Assembly (NCBI GenBank): GCA_046309815.1
Contig: JBKCOJ010000011.1
Location: 1 to 64,000, forward strand
Direction: 5' to 3'
Length of the DNA stretch: 64,000 nt
Source of the DNA: CAITNM01 sp021298215
Lineage (GTDB): Bacteria; Pseudomonadota; Alphaproteobacteria; Paracaedibacterales; CAITNM01
Part shown: positions 1 to 8,057 of the stretch, piece by piece
How the letters are laid out: every line of letters starts with the position of its first letter
How positions within the stretch are numbered: position 1 is the first letter of the stretch
The notes under the pieces: generated by a model
The model's database searches: none
Seen by the model: the letters and a program-made list of their open reading frames with translations, nothing else
Told to the model about the DNA's origin: nothing
Program-made: the position numbers and the translations under genes

Positions 1-268
1 TATAGAGCGTGAACTGACGAACGCCTGGTCGTAACGGGCGGACTCCGGTCGTAACGGAGATAGAGGCCATACGGCATCAACCTAATACGGCACCCCTAAA
101 ACGAGTCACATAAAACACAATGAAACGAAAACAAGAGAAACTAAGCCGAACAAAGCGAAACCCCGACGAAAGCGTCGCCCCGTTGGAAAACGGGGTCCCG
201 TGTATAATATCGATAATATAGAGCTGGAGCTACGCTCTTCAGGGAGACGTAGAAGTTGTCGCCCCTAA
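1..268. other. Non-coding region with several GC-rich hairpins
   Basis: No reading frame of useful length runs through this stretch on either strand, and it is visibly richer in G+C than the genes around it. Stem-loops seen: 22-40 (6 bp, loop 28-34) and 43-59 (5 bp, loop 48-54), which share the identical 7-nt loop GTCGTAA with different but complementary stems; 164-177 (5 bp, loop AAAG); 178-195 (7 bp, loop GGAA), directly abutting the previous one; and 242-264 (7 positions with one A-G mismatch). It lies just downstream of the 269-1132 gene. It could be the end of a structured RNA, a palindromic repeat family, or decay of a mobile element. The strand and the left limit are unknown because the window starts here. 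Confidence 0.5.
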
Positions 269-1132
269 CTAACCAACCCTTGCTTCTTTTGTTGGTAAGG
301 CAGGCTTTGCTGCGGTAGCTGCGGCTGGTTGTTGCTTAGCTACTGCAATGGCCTTTTGTTGCTCTGGCGTCAACGGAATACCTTGAAGATTTTTCATGAT
401 TTGATTGGCTGCTTCGGTATTATTTTTTGTTTTTGCCAAACGCATTTGTATGATTTGACAGTCCACTTGATGCACGTCATCAAGTTTTTTCTTCAGTGCG
501 GCATCACAAACAACAGAAGCATTTTCAATGTCACCTTGCTTTTCAAGACAATAGGCTAAATGTACCAATACTTTTCCTACCATGGGATCATTTGGGTAAG
601 TCTTTATAATGCGTCCAAACCCAGCTGCCGCTTCTTTATAAGATCCTTGTTCATATAGCTTTAAAGCAACTTCGTATTGAGCTACAGCTTCTGATTTTTG
701 TTCAGGAAGAGTAGGTGCATTAGCTTCAGCTAATTTTGTTGCGTCTAATTCAGCAGCAGTAGGTTTATGTTGGGTGTCATAAGGATTGCTAGATTTTATA
801 CCATTTTTTGCTAATTCTTCTTGCACAACACGACGAATTTTACCTTCTAAATCATCTGTAGCTACTGTAGGGGCTATTGTACTTGGATTTTCTGCTGCAT
901 TGGGAGAAAGCTTTTGAGCCAACAGCTTATTTTGTTTCTCAATAATGCTATCTACATGAGCTTGCAATGCTTCAATCGCTTCTTTTTTTTCGCCAGAAGC
1001 TTGCATTGCATCTAATTGCTTTTGCAGCGCATCAATCACAACCTCATTTTGACGAATAGCTTCTTCAACATTTGCACAAAATGCACTAAAGCTTATACCG
1101 GTTAAAATGATTAATGCTTTTAAAATATTCAT
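269..1132 (-). CDS. cpoB: Periplasmic coiled-coil/TPR protein, CpoB (YbgF)-like
   Basis: A 287-residue protein likely exported to the periplasm. The first ~20 residues form a hydrophobic signal segment ending near SAFCA. Residues ~20-75 are heptad-like and rich in Glu, Gln and Leu (predicted coiled coil). Residues ~150-245 carry TPR-like repeats (YEQGSYKEAAAGF, AYCLEKQGDIENA). This order, signal peptide, N-terminal coiled coil, low-complexity linker and C-terminal TPRs, is that of CpoB/YbgF, which works with Tol-Pal and PBP1B to coordinate outer-membrane constriction with septal wall synthesis. The tail is Ala/Pro/Lys-rich. The usual neighbours tolB and pal are not in the window, so the name rests on architecture; a generic TPR protein is the alternative. 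It is divergent from rpmE. Confidence 0.6.
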   Translation of the reverse strand: MNILKALIILTGISFSAFCANVEEAIRQNEVVIDALQKQLDAMQASGEKKEAIEALQAHVDSIIEKQNKLLAQKLSPNAAENPSTIAPTVATDDLEGKIRRVVQEELAKNGIKSSNPYDTQHKPTAAELDATKLAEANAPTLPEQKSEAVAQYEVALKLYEQGSYKEAAAGFGRIIKTYPNDPMVGKVLVHLAYCLEKQGDIENASVVCDAALKKKLDDVHQVDCQIIQMRLAKTKNNTEAANQIMKNLQGIPLTPEQQKAIAVAKQQPAAATAAKPALPTKEARVG

Positions 1133-1163
1133 AATAAAATCCTCTAATTCATGCAGAAAAACA

Positions 1164-1191
1164 TTGCATTATTTTTTGTATTCAGTATAGA
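1164..1191 (+). promoter_or_regulatory. Possible sigma-70-type promoter for rpmE
   Basis: A weak -35-like TTGCAT at 1164-1169 is followed after 16 nt by TATAGA at 1186-1191, 37 nt before the rpmE start. Only the -10 is reasonably close to consensus, and the whole region is AT-rich, so chance is a real alternative. Confidence 0.3.
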
Positions 1192-1228
1192 TATATATAT
1201 TCTTTTTCGCGAAGGGAAGACATTTTAT

Positions 1229-1453
1229 ATGAAAAAAGACATACATCCTGATTATCATGCTATTACAGTCAAAATGACTGATGGAACGACCTTTGAAACC
1301 AGAAGTACTTGGGGCAAAGAAGGCGATACGCTACAGCTAGATATTGATCCTAAATCTCACCCAGCATGGACTGGTGGAGGTCAGAAACTTATCGATTCTG
1401 GTGGTCAATTGAGCAAGTTCAGCAAACGTTTCCAAAATTTTGGTTTGAATTGA
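1229..1453 (+). CDS. rpmE: 50S ribosomal protein L31
   Basis: A 74-residue ribosomal protein L31 of the large subunit. It opens MKKDIHPDYH and contains TFETRSTWGKEGDTLQLDID and HPAWTGG, the standard alphaproteobacterial L31 sequence. It lacks the Cys pair of zinc-binding L31, so it is the C-minus, zinc-independent form. The ATG at 1229 is chosen because the family starts MKKDIHP and a purine-rich AAGGGAAGA (about 1212-1220) sits upstream; an in-frame ATG at 1151 would add 26 residues with no family counterpart. The stop lies 6 nt before uvrD, so the two are probably co-transcribed. Confidence 0.95.
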   Translation: MKKDIHPDYHAITVKMTDGTTFETRSTWGKEGDTLQLDIDPKSHPAWTGGGQKLIDSGGQLSKFSKRFQNFGLN

Positions 1454-1459
1454 GGATAA

Positions 1460-3613
1460 GTGGTGCGTGCTGAGGCTACATCAAGCGTTGCTTCAGCGCC
1501 TTCTTATCTTGATGCGCTAAATTCTAAACAACAAGAAGCTGTTTTACATACTGAAGGCCCTTTGCTCATTTTAGCAGGTGCCGGAACCGGAAAAACTCGC
1601 GTCTTAACGACACGGCTTGCTTATATTCTTGATCAACAATTGTGCGATTACCAAAGCATTTTGGCAGTTACATTTACGAACAAAGCTGCTAATGAAATGC
1701 GTGAACGTATTCAATCTCTTCTTGGCCAGAGTGTTGATGGCATGTGGCTTGGCACCTTTCACTCCCTTTCGATGCGTATACTTAGAAAACATGCAGAAGC
1801 ATTAGGGTATACAACAAATTTCACCGTGATCGATGCGGATGATCAGCTGCGCCTCATCAAACAATTGTTAAAGGCTGAAAATATTGATGACAAGCAAATT
1901 CCAGCCAAGATGATTGCAGCGGTTATTAATCGCTGGAAAGACAAAGCTAAAACACCAGATCGGGCAGGCAGTTCCCAAGATCTGAATGTTCAATTGTATC
2001 GGCAATATCAAGAGCGATTGAAAATTTTAAACGCAATGGATTTTGGTGATTTAATTTTAAATTGTCTTGTTCTATTCCAGCAAAATCCAGCGATTCTAGC
2101 TCAGTATCAACAACAGTTCCGCTATTTAATGGTTGATGAGTACCAAGATACAAATGCGTCGCAATATTTATGGCTACGATTACTTGGGGATGGTTATGGC
2201 AACCTGTGCTGTGTTGGTGATGATGATCAATCTATTTACGGGTGGCGTGGCGCAGAAGTGGCAAACATTTTAAAATTTGAATCCGACTATCCAAATGCAA
2301 CGGTAGTAAGGCTTGAGCAAAATTACCGTTCAACCAATCATATTCTTGGCGCAGCGTCTGGTCTTATTGCTAATAATCGTGATCGCTTAGGAAAAGAGCT
2401 TTGGACACAAAAAGAAGGCGGTGACACTGTTCTTGTGAAGGGCACGTGGGATAGCGAAAGTGAAGCACGTTTTGTTATTGATGAAGTTGAGCAATATCAG
2501 CGATGCGGTCATCACCTAAATTCTATGGCGATACTGGTACGTGCGAGCTATCAAACACGTGATTTCGAAGAGCGTTGCTTAAAAACAGGAATACCTTATC
2601 GAGTTATAGGTGGTCTACGTTTTTATGAGAGGCAAGAAATTAAGGATGCTCTCGCATACCTTAGAATTTTGGTTCAGCCTAATGATGGGTTAGCTTTCGA
2701 GCGCATCATCAATGTACCTAAAAGAGGCATTGGGCCAACAGCGCTCCAAAATATGCATCTTATTGCGAGAGATAAAGAAATATCTCTACCACAAGCTGCT
2801 CTAATGTATGCGATGGATGAGGGTAAAGGCTCAGGAAAGGCAAATTTGCGCCAATTCTTTGAGGATATGCAACGTTGGCGACATATGCTTGAAACGCAGG
2901 ACCATGTAGAAGTTGTAAAAACGTTGTTAGATGAATCAGGTTATACAACGATGTGGCAAGAAGATACATCCCCCGATGCCCCAGGAAGGCTAGAAAACCT
3001 AAAGGAATTTGTAAATGCTATTGAAGAGTTCGAATATCTTCCTGGCTTTTTAGATCACGTTAGTTTGGTTACAGATAACAACAAACAATCAACAGATGAT
3101 TGCTTAAGTCTTATGACTCTACATGGGGCTAAAGGATTAGAATTTGATTTTGTCTTCTTGCCAGGATGGGAAGAAAATCTCTTTCCTCATCCTCGTTCTC
3201 TTAAAGAAAGCGGTCAATCAGGTTTAGAAGAGGAGCGTCGCCTTGGATATGTTGGTATTAGTCGTGCTAAACAAAAAGCAACCATTTCTTACGCATTAAG
3301 ACGCCGTATGCCAAACCAAGGTTGGCAAGTTGGCATGCCTTCAAGGTTTTTAGGTGAATTACCTGCAAAGCATGTACAGCACGTGCAAGCAAATGGCAGT
3401 GAATCGAACTATTCTACGTATGGAAGTTTTCGCTCAAGGCCAGCTAGTTTTTCAGAATACCAATCTCAACATTTTGAAATAGGCGATAGAGTCTTTCATC
3501 AAAAGTTCGGTTATGGCGAAGTCATTGACACAGAAGGCGAACAAGCGGCTGTTGAGTTTGATCTTGCCGAAGCAAAACGTATACACATTAGCTATCTTAC
3601 AAAGCAATCTTAA
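1460..3613 (+). CDS. uvrD: ATP-dependent DNA helicase UvrD/PcrA
   Basis: A 717-residue superfamily 1A 3'-5' DNA helicase used in nucleotide-excision and mismatch repair. The Q motif and Walker A GAGTGKT are at residues ~40-46, the DExx box is DEYQDTN at ~226-232, and motif III is GDDDQSIYGWRGA at ~253-265. A further helicase motif reads LMTLHGAKGLEFDFVF. The last ~45 residues (GDRVFHQKFGYGEV onward) form the Tudor-like domain of UvrD/PcrA that contacts RNA polymerase. Length is normal for the family. It starts with GTG at 1460 after GAGG at 1452-1455; a second in-frame GTG follows at 1463. The stop abuts the next gene. Confidence 0.93.
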   Translation: MVRAEATSSVASAPSYLDALNSKQQEAVLHTEGPLLILAGAGTGKTRVLTTRLAYILDQQLCDYQSILAVTFTNKAANEMRERIQSLLGQSVDGMWLGTFHSLSMRILRKHAEALGYTTNFTVIDADDQLRLIKQLLKAENIDDKQIPAKMIAAVINRWKDKAKTPDRAGSSQDLNVQLYRQYQERLKILNAMDFGDLILNCLVLFQQNPAILAQYQQQFRYLMVDEYQDTNASQYLWLRLLGDGYGNLCCVGDDDQSIYGWRGAEVANILKFESDYPNATVVRLEQNYRSTNHILGAASGLIANNRDRLGKELWTQKEGGDTVLVKGTWDSESEARFVIDEVEQYQRCGHHLNSMAILVRASYQTRDFEERCLKTGIPYRVIGGLRFYERQEIKDALAYLRILVQPNDGLAFERIINVPKRGIGPTALQNMHLIARDKEISLPQAALMYAMDEGKGSGKANLRQFFEDMQRWRHMLETQDHVEVVKTLLDESGYTTMWQEDTSPDAPGRLENLKEFVNAIEEFEYLPGFLDHVSLVTDNNKQSTDDCLSLMTLHGAKGLEFDFVFLPGWEENLFPHPRSLKESGQSGLEEERRLGYVGISRAKQKATISYALRRRMPNQGWQVGMPSRFLGELPAKHVQHVQANGSESNYSTYGSFRSRPASFSEYQSQHFEIGDRVFHQKFGYGEVIDTEGEQAAVEFDLAEAKRIHISYLTKQS

Positions 3614-4558
3614 ATGAAACATTTTTGGTGGAGCCTTTTTGTTGCTTTAATTAGTTTTATCATTTTTATTTGTTATGCTTGCCACCCAACTTTACTTCCT
3701 GAACAAGATTCAAAATATCAACAATTCTTACGTTACATTCATTACGTTTATTTAAAAATAAAGCCTGATCCCTTTTGTAATTTGGATATTCCAATAAGCC
3801 AAGTTCCAATTGATTTAATTATTCCTGTTATCGAAAAAGATATCGACACCTTGCTGCTTACAATAGAGTCAGCTAGAAGCAACATCTTACAGCCAATCAC
3901 AAATATTTATCTTATTGCGCCGGAATCAGAAAATTTGCGTAAAATTGCAGCAGAGAAAAATTGTAAATTTGTTTTGGAAGATACTGTTTTCCCCACCTTT
4001 TCAAATCATAAAAAACGCAAAGGGTGGATCAAGCAACAATATCTAAAACTCAATGCGGACACTGTTGGTGAAAATGAGCATTTCCTTATTATGGATGCTG
4101 ATACAATTTTAATTAGACCTCAAATTTTTGTAACCAATGATAAAAAAGAGATTTTGAATATTTTGCATGACTACTGGTTTTGCCGAAAGCAAATGGTAAA
4201 AATGGCATTAGGTTTTAAGAAGTTTCATAATGTTGATTTTACGAGTCATCATATGCTTATGAGTAAGACAAAATTGAAAGCACTGAAAAAGCATCTGCAA
4301 GAGCTGCATGGAAAATCTTGGCAAGATGCTTTGGATTCTCTTGACCTTCCAAAAAACGATAGTTTCTCAGAATACGAATTATACGGAAATTTTGTTGCAC
4401 AACAATTTCCGCAAGAAGTAGAACTTGTATTAGGTAACAACACTATTTTTCCGCGAAATGGGTTGGCTAATATTGGTTATGCAAGAGAATATCTAAGCTG
4501 CAAATATAAAAGCATGACGATGCATAGCTTTTTAACAATTGAAGGAATGACAGGGTAG
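3614..4558 (+). CDS. Glycosyltransferase-like protein (DUF6492-type), paralogue 1
   Basis: A 314-residue protein with an N-terminal membrane anchor (~residues 5-23), then a soluble domain. It resembles DUF6492-type nucleotide-diphospho-sugar transferase-like proteins: an N-terminal beta-alpha fold (IDLIIPVIEKD), LIAPESENLRKIAAEKNC at ~100-117, a DAD motif (IMDADT) at 161-163 that could bind a metal and nucleotide-sugar, and DFTSHHM at 208-214. The next gene is a clear tandem paralogue with DAD at the same residues, so the pair arose by duplication. It sits between uvrD and mraY with no gap. A role in building a surface polysaccharide is plausible but inferred; donor and acceptor are unknown. 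Confidence 0.6.
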   Translation: MKHFWWSLFVALISFIIFICYACHPTLLPEQDSKYQQFLRYIHYVYLKIKPDPFCNLDIPISQVPIDLIIPVIEKDIDTLLLTIESARSNILQPITNIYLIAPESENLRKIAAEKNCKFVLEDTVFPTFSNHKKRKGWIKQQYLKLNADTVGENEHFLIMDADTILIRPQIFVTNDKKEILNILHDYWFCRKQMVKMALGFKKFHNVDFTSHHMLMSKTKLKALKKHLQELHGKSWQDALDSLDLPKNDSFSEYELYGNFVAQQFPQEVELVLGNNTIFPRNGLANIGYAREYLSCKYKSMTMHSFLTIEGMTG

Positions 4559-4561
4559 TTT

Positions 4562-5497
4562 ATGAGACGTTTTTTAGCTGTTTTATCGTTGTGCATTTCG
4601 TTAGTTATTTTGGGTTTTTGGAGGATCACATCACCAGAAATATTGCCTTCTAAAGATACCAAATGGCATACATACAAGCGCAAACTTTTCATGAAATTTC
4701 TGTCGTTTAAAAGGGATAAATATTCAAATAATCATGTTCCTTTGTGCAGCGAAAAAATTGATCTTGTGTTTTTATGTGCCGAAAAAGATCTGCCAGCGAT
4801 TCGCTCGGCAATTGATGCTGCCAAGGGCTTGGTTATGCACCCCATCAACAAGATTTATTTGATTTGTCCTGAGTCTGAAAAATTAAGAAAAGTCGCTCAA
4901 GAAAAAGATTGTGAATTTATTGAAGAATCAAAAGTGGTTCCACATCTTGCAAAAGGTAATATTTTACCGGAACATTTGAAGCAACAATTTATCAAATTAA
5001 ATGCTGATATTGTAACAACTACCGACTATTTTTTAATAATCGATGCCGATACAATTTTGTTGCAAACACAGATATTTTTACGGGAAGGCAAAGCTATTTT
5101 TAACGCAACAAATGGTTATGTTTTAGAGCGTAAACGCATGGTCGAGTCAGTCTTGAAATTGGGTAAATACTACAACCTAGATTTTACAAGCCACCACATG
5201 TTTTTTGAAAAAGCAAAACTAAAGGCTATGAAGAAAAGATTAGAAGAATTACATGGTAAGCCATGGCAGGATGCTTTAAATAATCCAGAAATACCAGTGC
5301 CTTATTTTTCAGAATACGAGATGTATGCAAACTTTGTCTTGACGTTTTTCCCAGACGAAGCGACTATCGTAAATGGAAGGAATTCATGGATGCCGGCTGA
5401 TCGAATTTCAGGAATTGAATGGCAGCGGGGATTCTTATCCAGTCGCTACAAAAGCGTATCGTTTCACCATTTTATGACAACGGATCACTACAGTTAA
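4562..5497 (+). CDS. Glycosyltransferase-like protein (DUF6492-type), paralogue 2
   Basis: A 311-residue tandem paralogue of the preceding gene, 3 nt downstream. It has the same layout: membrane anchor at ~residues 4-21, IDLVFLCAEKD, LICPESEKLRKVAQEKDC at ~100-117, IIDADT with DAD at 161-163, DFTSHHMFF, and the shared blocks HGKPWQDAL and FSEYEMYANFV. The shared blocks show common ancestry, but the N-terminal anchor and the segment after DAD differ, so the copies are not recent. The mraY start lies 1 nt after its stop. A membrane-anchored glycosyltransferase is the best guess; substrates are unknown. Confidence 0.6.
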   Translation: MRRFLAVLSLCISLVILGFWRITSPEILPSKDTKWHTYKRKLFMKFLSFKRDKYSNNHVPLCSEKIDLVFLCAEKDLPAIRSAIDAAKGLVMHPINKIYLICPESEKLRKVAQEKDCEFIEESKVVPHLAKGNILPEHLKQQFIKLNADIVTTTDYFLIIDADTILLQTQIFLREGKAIFNATNGYVLERKRMVESVLKLGKYYNLDFTSHHMFFEKAKLKAMKKRLEELHGKPWQDALNNPEIPVPYFSEYEMYANFVLTFFPDEATIVNGRNSWMPADRISGIEWQRGFLSSRYKSVSFHHFMTTDHYS

Positions 5498-5498
5498 A

Positions 5499-6587
5499 AT
5501 GCTACAATTCCTTTATTTTTATATGTTATCTGAGATAAAGGTTTTGAACCTTTTTCGCTATATTACTTTTCGTACAATGGGCGCAATTATTACAGCGCTA
5601 ATCATTAGCTTTTGCTTAGGCAAACCCATTATTGCTTGGTTGAAATCAAAGCAAAAAGAAGGACAGCCTATTCGTGATGATGGTCCTGCATCGCATCTCA
5701 TTACCAAAAAAGGCACTCCAACGATGGGTGGTTGCTTAATTTTATTAGCAGTCTCTATAAGCACTTTATTGTGGGGAGATCTATCCAATCCATTTTTATG
5801 GATCATCTTACTTGTAACACTTGGCTTTGGGGCATTAGGAGCGATAGACGATTATAAAAAATTAACAAAAAATTCACATCGCGGAATTTCAGGCAAAACA
5901 AAACTCTTTTGGCAATCCATGCTTGCCATTGCAGCAGCTTATGCTTCAACATGCTTCACTGATGCAAGTATTGCATCCGGTTTAACATTTCCCTTTTTCA
6001 AAGATGTTGTGATTAATCTTGGATGGTTTTTTTATCCTTGGGCAATTCTTGTGATAGTGGGCTCTTCAAATGCAGTGAATCTTACTGATGGTCTCGATGG
6101 TTTAGCAATAGTCCCGGTGATGATATGCGCGGTATGTTTTACAATCATCGCGTATCTCGTTGGAAATCACATTTTTGCGCATTACTTGCAATTGCATCAT
6201 GTGGCTAATATCGGTGAAGTCTGTATCTTTCTTGGCAGTTTAATTGGGTCGGGGCTTGGCTTTTTATGGTTCAATGCGCCTCCTGCAAAAGTATTTATGG
6301 GAGATACAGGATCTCTTGCAGCTGGTGGGGCATTAGGAACTATTGCCCTAGTTACAAAGCATGAATTCGTTCTTTGCATTGTTGGCGGGTTATTTGTATT
6401 AGAAGCTGTTTCGGTTATTTTACAAGTTGGATATTATAAGATGACCAAGAAGAGGATTTTCTTAATGGCTCCTATTCATCATCATTTTGAAAAACTAGGC
6501 TGGGCTGAATCTACTGTTGTTGTTCGTTTCTGGATTATAGCTTCTATTCTTGCACTAGCGGGCCTTGCAACCTTGAAAATCCGCTGA
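5499..6587 (+). CDS. mraY: Phospho-N-acetylmuramoyl-pentapeptide-transferase
   Basis: A 362-residue integral membrane enzyme that moves phospho-MurNAc-pentapeptide from UDP to undecaprenyl phosphate, forming lipid I, the first membrane step of peptidoglycan synthesis. About ten hydrophobic segments are visible. Diagnostic motifs are DDYKKL with the catalytic Asp pair, NLTDGLDGLA, FNAPPAKVFMGDTGS and the His-rich loop APIHHHFEKLGW near the C terminus. Length is normal for MraY. It normally sits in the dcw cluster beside murF and murD; here it is ~5 kb from the rsmH-ftsL-ftsI-murE block and follows two glycosyltransferase-like genes. It overlaps znuC by one base (TGATG). Confidence 0.95.
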   Translation: MLQFLYFYMLSEIKVLNLFRYITFRTMGAIITALIISFCLGKPIIAWLKSKQKEGQPIRDDGPASHLITKKGTPTMGGCLILLAVSISTLLWGDLSNPFLWIILLVTLGFGALGAIDDYKKLTKNSHRGISGKTKLFWQSMLAIAAAYASTCFTDASIASGLTFPFFKDVVINLGWFFYPWAILVIVGSSNAVNLTDGLDGLAIVPVMICAVCFTIIAYLVGNHIFAHYLQLHHVANIGEVCIFLGSLIGSGLGFLWFNAPPAKVFMGDTGSLAAGGALGTIALVTKHEFVLCIVGGLFVLEAVSVILQVGYYKMTKKRIFLMAPIHHHFEKLGWAESTVVVRFWIIASILALAGLATLKIR

Positions 6588-7276
6588 TGTTTGTTTCATT
6601 AAGTTCCGTTGGTTATTCCATTAAAAGTGAATCTCAAACAAGAGTTTTACTGCATGAAATAAGCTTTGATATTTTTGCAAATAGCATCACCACAATTATT
6701 GGCCCAAATGGTGCAGGGAAAACCACTCTTGTGAAGTTACTTTTGGGGCTTATTCAGCCAACATCTGGAGCGATTAAAAAAAAGAAAAATCTAAAGTTAG
6801 GTTATGTACCGCAAAAACTTCACGCAAATCGCTTTATGCCAATGACAGTGGAAACTTTTCTAAAGTTATGTGGAACTCCAAAAATAGACCCCCCTTTTAA
6901 TGTGTCACATCTTATAGATAGGTCGATTCACACATTATCTGGTGGTGAGTTGCAAAAAGTTCTATTCAACGCGGCTGTTTTAAAAAAGCCGGATGTGCTT
7001 ATTCTTGATGAGCCTACCCAAGGTGTTGATGCTGATGGAGAAGCTATCTTTTATAATAAAATAGTTGAGCTTAAAAATACCTATAATATAGCTGTGATTT
7101 TGGTTTCTCATGATTTACATTTTGTCCTAGATCGTACAGATCACGTAATTTGCTTAAATCATCATGTATGTTGCCAAGGAACACCTGATAAAATTCGCAA
7201 AACCAAAGAGATGCAGCAATTATTCCCTGGTTTTGCAACCTATCAACATAACCACGATCACCATCATCATGATTGA
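6587..7276 (+). CDS. znuC: Zinc ABC transporter ATP-binding protein
   Basis: A 229-residue ABC ATPase that drives high-affinity zinc uptake with the ZnuB permease. Walker A is GPNGAGKTT, the Q-loop lies near GYVPQK, the signature is LSGGELQKV, Walker B is VLILDEPTQGVD, and the H-loop His is in VSHDLHF. The C terminus is a short His/Asp cluster (HNHDHHHHD), a probable metal-binding tail common in zinc-handling proteins. The coding sequence overlaps znuB by 8 nt, so the subunits are translationally coupled. The periplasmic binding protein ZnuA and the regulator Zur are not in this window. Manganese specificity is the alternative but less likely given the His tail. Confidence 0.88.
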   Translation: MFVSLSSVGYSIKSESQTRVLLHEISFDIFANSITTIIGPNGAGKTTLVKLLLGLIQPTSGAIKKKKNLKLGYVPQKLHANRFMPMTVETFLKLCGTPKIDPPFNVSHLIDRSIHTLSGGELQKVLFNAAVLKKPDVLILDEPTQGVDADGEAIFYNKIVELKNTYNIAVILVSHDLHFVLDRTDHVICLNHHVCCQGTPDKIRKTKEMQQLFPGFATYQHNHDHHHHD

Positions 7277-8042
7277 TTCATTTGCTTTTTTCATCATTAT
7301 AGCTGGCCTTCTTGCAAGCTTAATTACAGCACCTCTTGGATGCATAGGTTTATGGAATGGCCTCGCCTTTTTTGGCGATACCTTAGCACATGCTTCATTA
7401 CTGGGGGTATGTTTTAGCGTATTGTTGCATGTTCCATATGCCTTTGGCGCGGTGCTTATATGTTTGGGCATTGCGTATTTTATTGGACATAGATCATCAA
7501 AACAAAATGATGTATCGCTCGCAGTTATTTCATATAGCTGCCTTTCATTTAGCATACTAATTATATCGTTGTTTCCAAAGGCTAACCTTGATCCAAATGC
7601 GTTGCTTTTTGGAGATTTATTAAGCGCAAATACCTCAGATATCGTCTTGCTTGTTGTGGCGTTGCTTATTTTATGGAGTGCGGTAGCCAAGTATTGGTCA
7701 GCCATTCTAATGACAAGCTTCGATACTGATCTCGCGCAAGTACAAGGCCATCCATCAAAAAAGATTCGTCTTTTTCTATTTTTTGCCTATGCCATAACTA
7801 TAGGAATTGTTATGAAAATGTTGGGTGCGCTATTTGCGCCAGCACTAGCAATTATCCCAGCCGCAGCTGCAAGATATCGTTCAAAAACACCTGTTGAAAT
7901 GGTTGTCATCGCTACGCTGATTAGCTCTGTTTCATGTGTGATTGGTATTGGTGCAAGTTTCTACATTGATTTGCCAACGGGTCCTGCAATTATTTGTGCA
8001 TCAGCAATACTACTGGCGCTTATAAAAATAAGCGCCAGGTAA
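7269..8042 (+). CDS. znuB: Zinc ABC transporter permease
   Basis: A 257-residue inner-membrane permease of the ABC-3 (ZnuB/MntB/TroC) family with about seven to eight membrane helices. It opens with a helix and the sequence GCIGLWNGLAFFGDTLAHASLLG, split here as GCIGLWNGLAFF and GDTLAHASLLG, typical of ZnuB. Later segments include GHRSSKQNDVSLAV and KMLGALFAPALAIIPAAAA. ATG 7269 is chosen because it aligns with the family start and overlaps the end of znuC; an in-frame ATG at 7164 would add 35 residues that only read through znuC codons. The last codons lie in a perfect inverted repeat. Confidence 0.87.
   Translation: MIDSFAFFIIIAGLLASLITAPLGCIGLWNGLAFFGDTLAHASLLGVCFSVLLHVPYAFGAVLICLGIAYFIGHRSSKQNDVSLAVISYSCLSFSILIISLFPKANLDPNALLFGDLLSANTSDIVLLVVALLILWSAVAKYWSAILMTSFDTDLAQVQGHPSKKIRLFLFFAYAITIGIVMKMLGALFAPALAIIPAAAARYRSKTPVEMVVIATLISSVSCVIGIGASFYIDLPTGPAIICASAILLALIKISAR
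8013..8038 (+). terminator. Perfect 11-bp inverted repeat at the end of znuB
   Basis: Positions 8013-8023 and 8028-8038 are exact inverse complements with a 4-nt AAAA loop. The repeat covers the last codons of znuB and is followed by ATTATTTTTC at about 8044-8053. The U tract begins several bases after the stem, so this may be a non-ideal rho-independent terminator for the plus-strand operon, or an mRNA-stabilising 3' hairpin. Confidence 0.5.
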
Positions 8043-8057
8043 AATTATTTTTCTGTT

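Noticed and set aside
1..268. tmRNA, RNase P RNA or rRNA end
   Set aside because: None of the conserved blocks I know for these RNAs are visible; GTCGTAAC resembles a short stretch near the 3' end of 16S rRNA, but the flanks do not continue.
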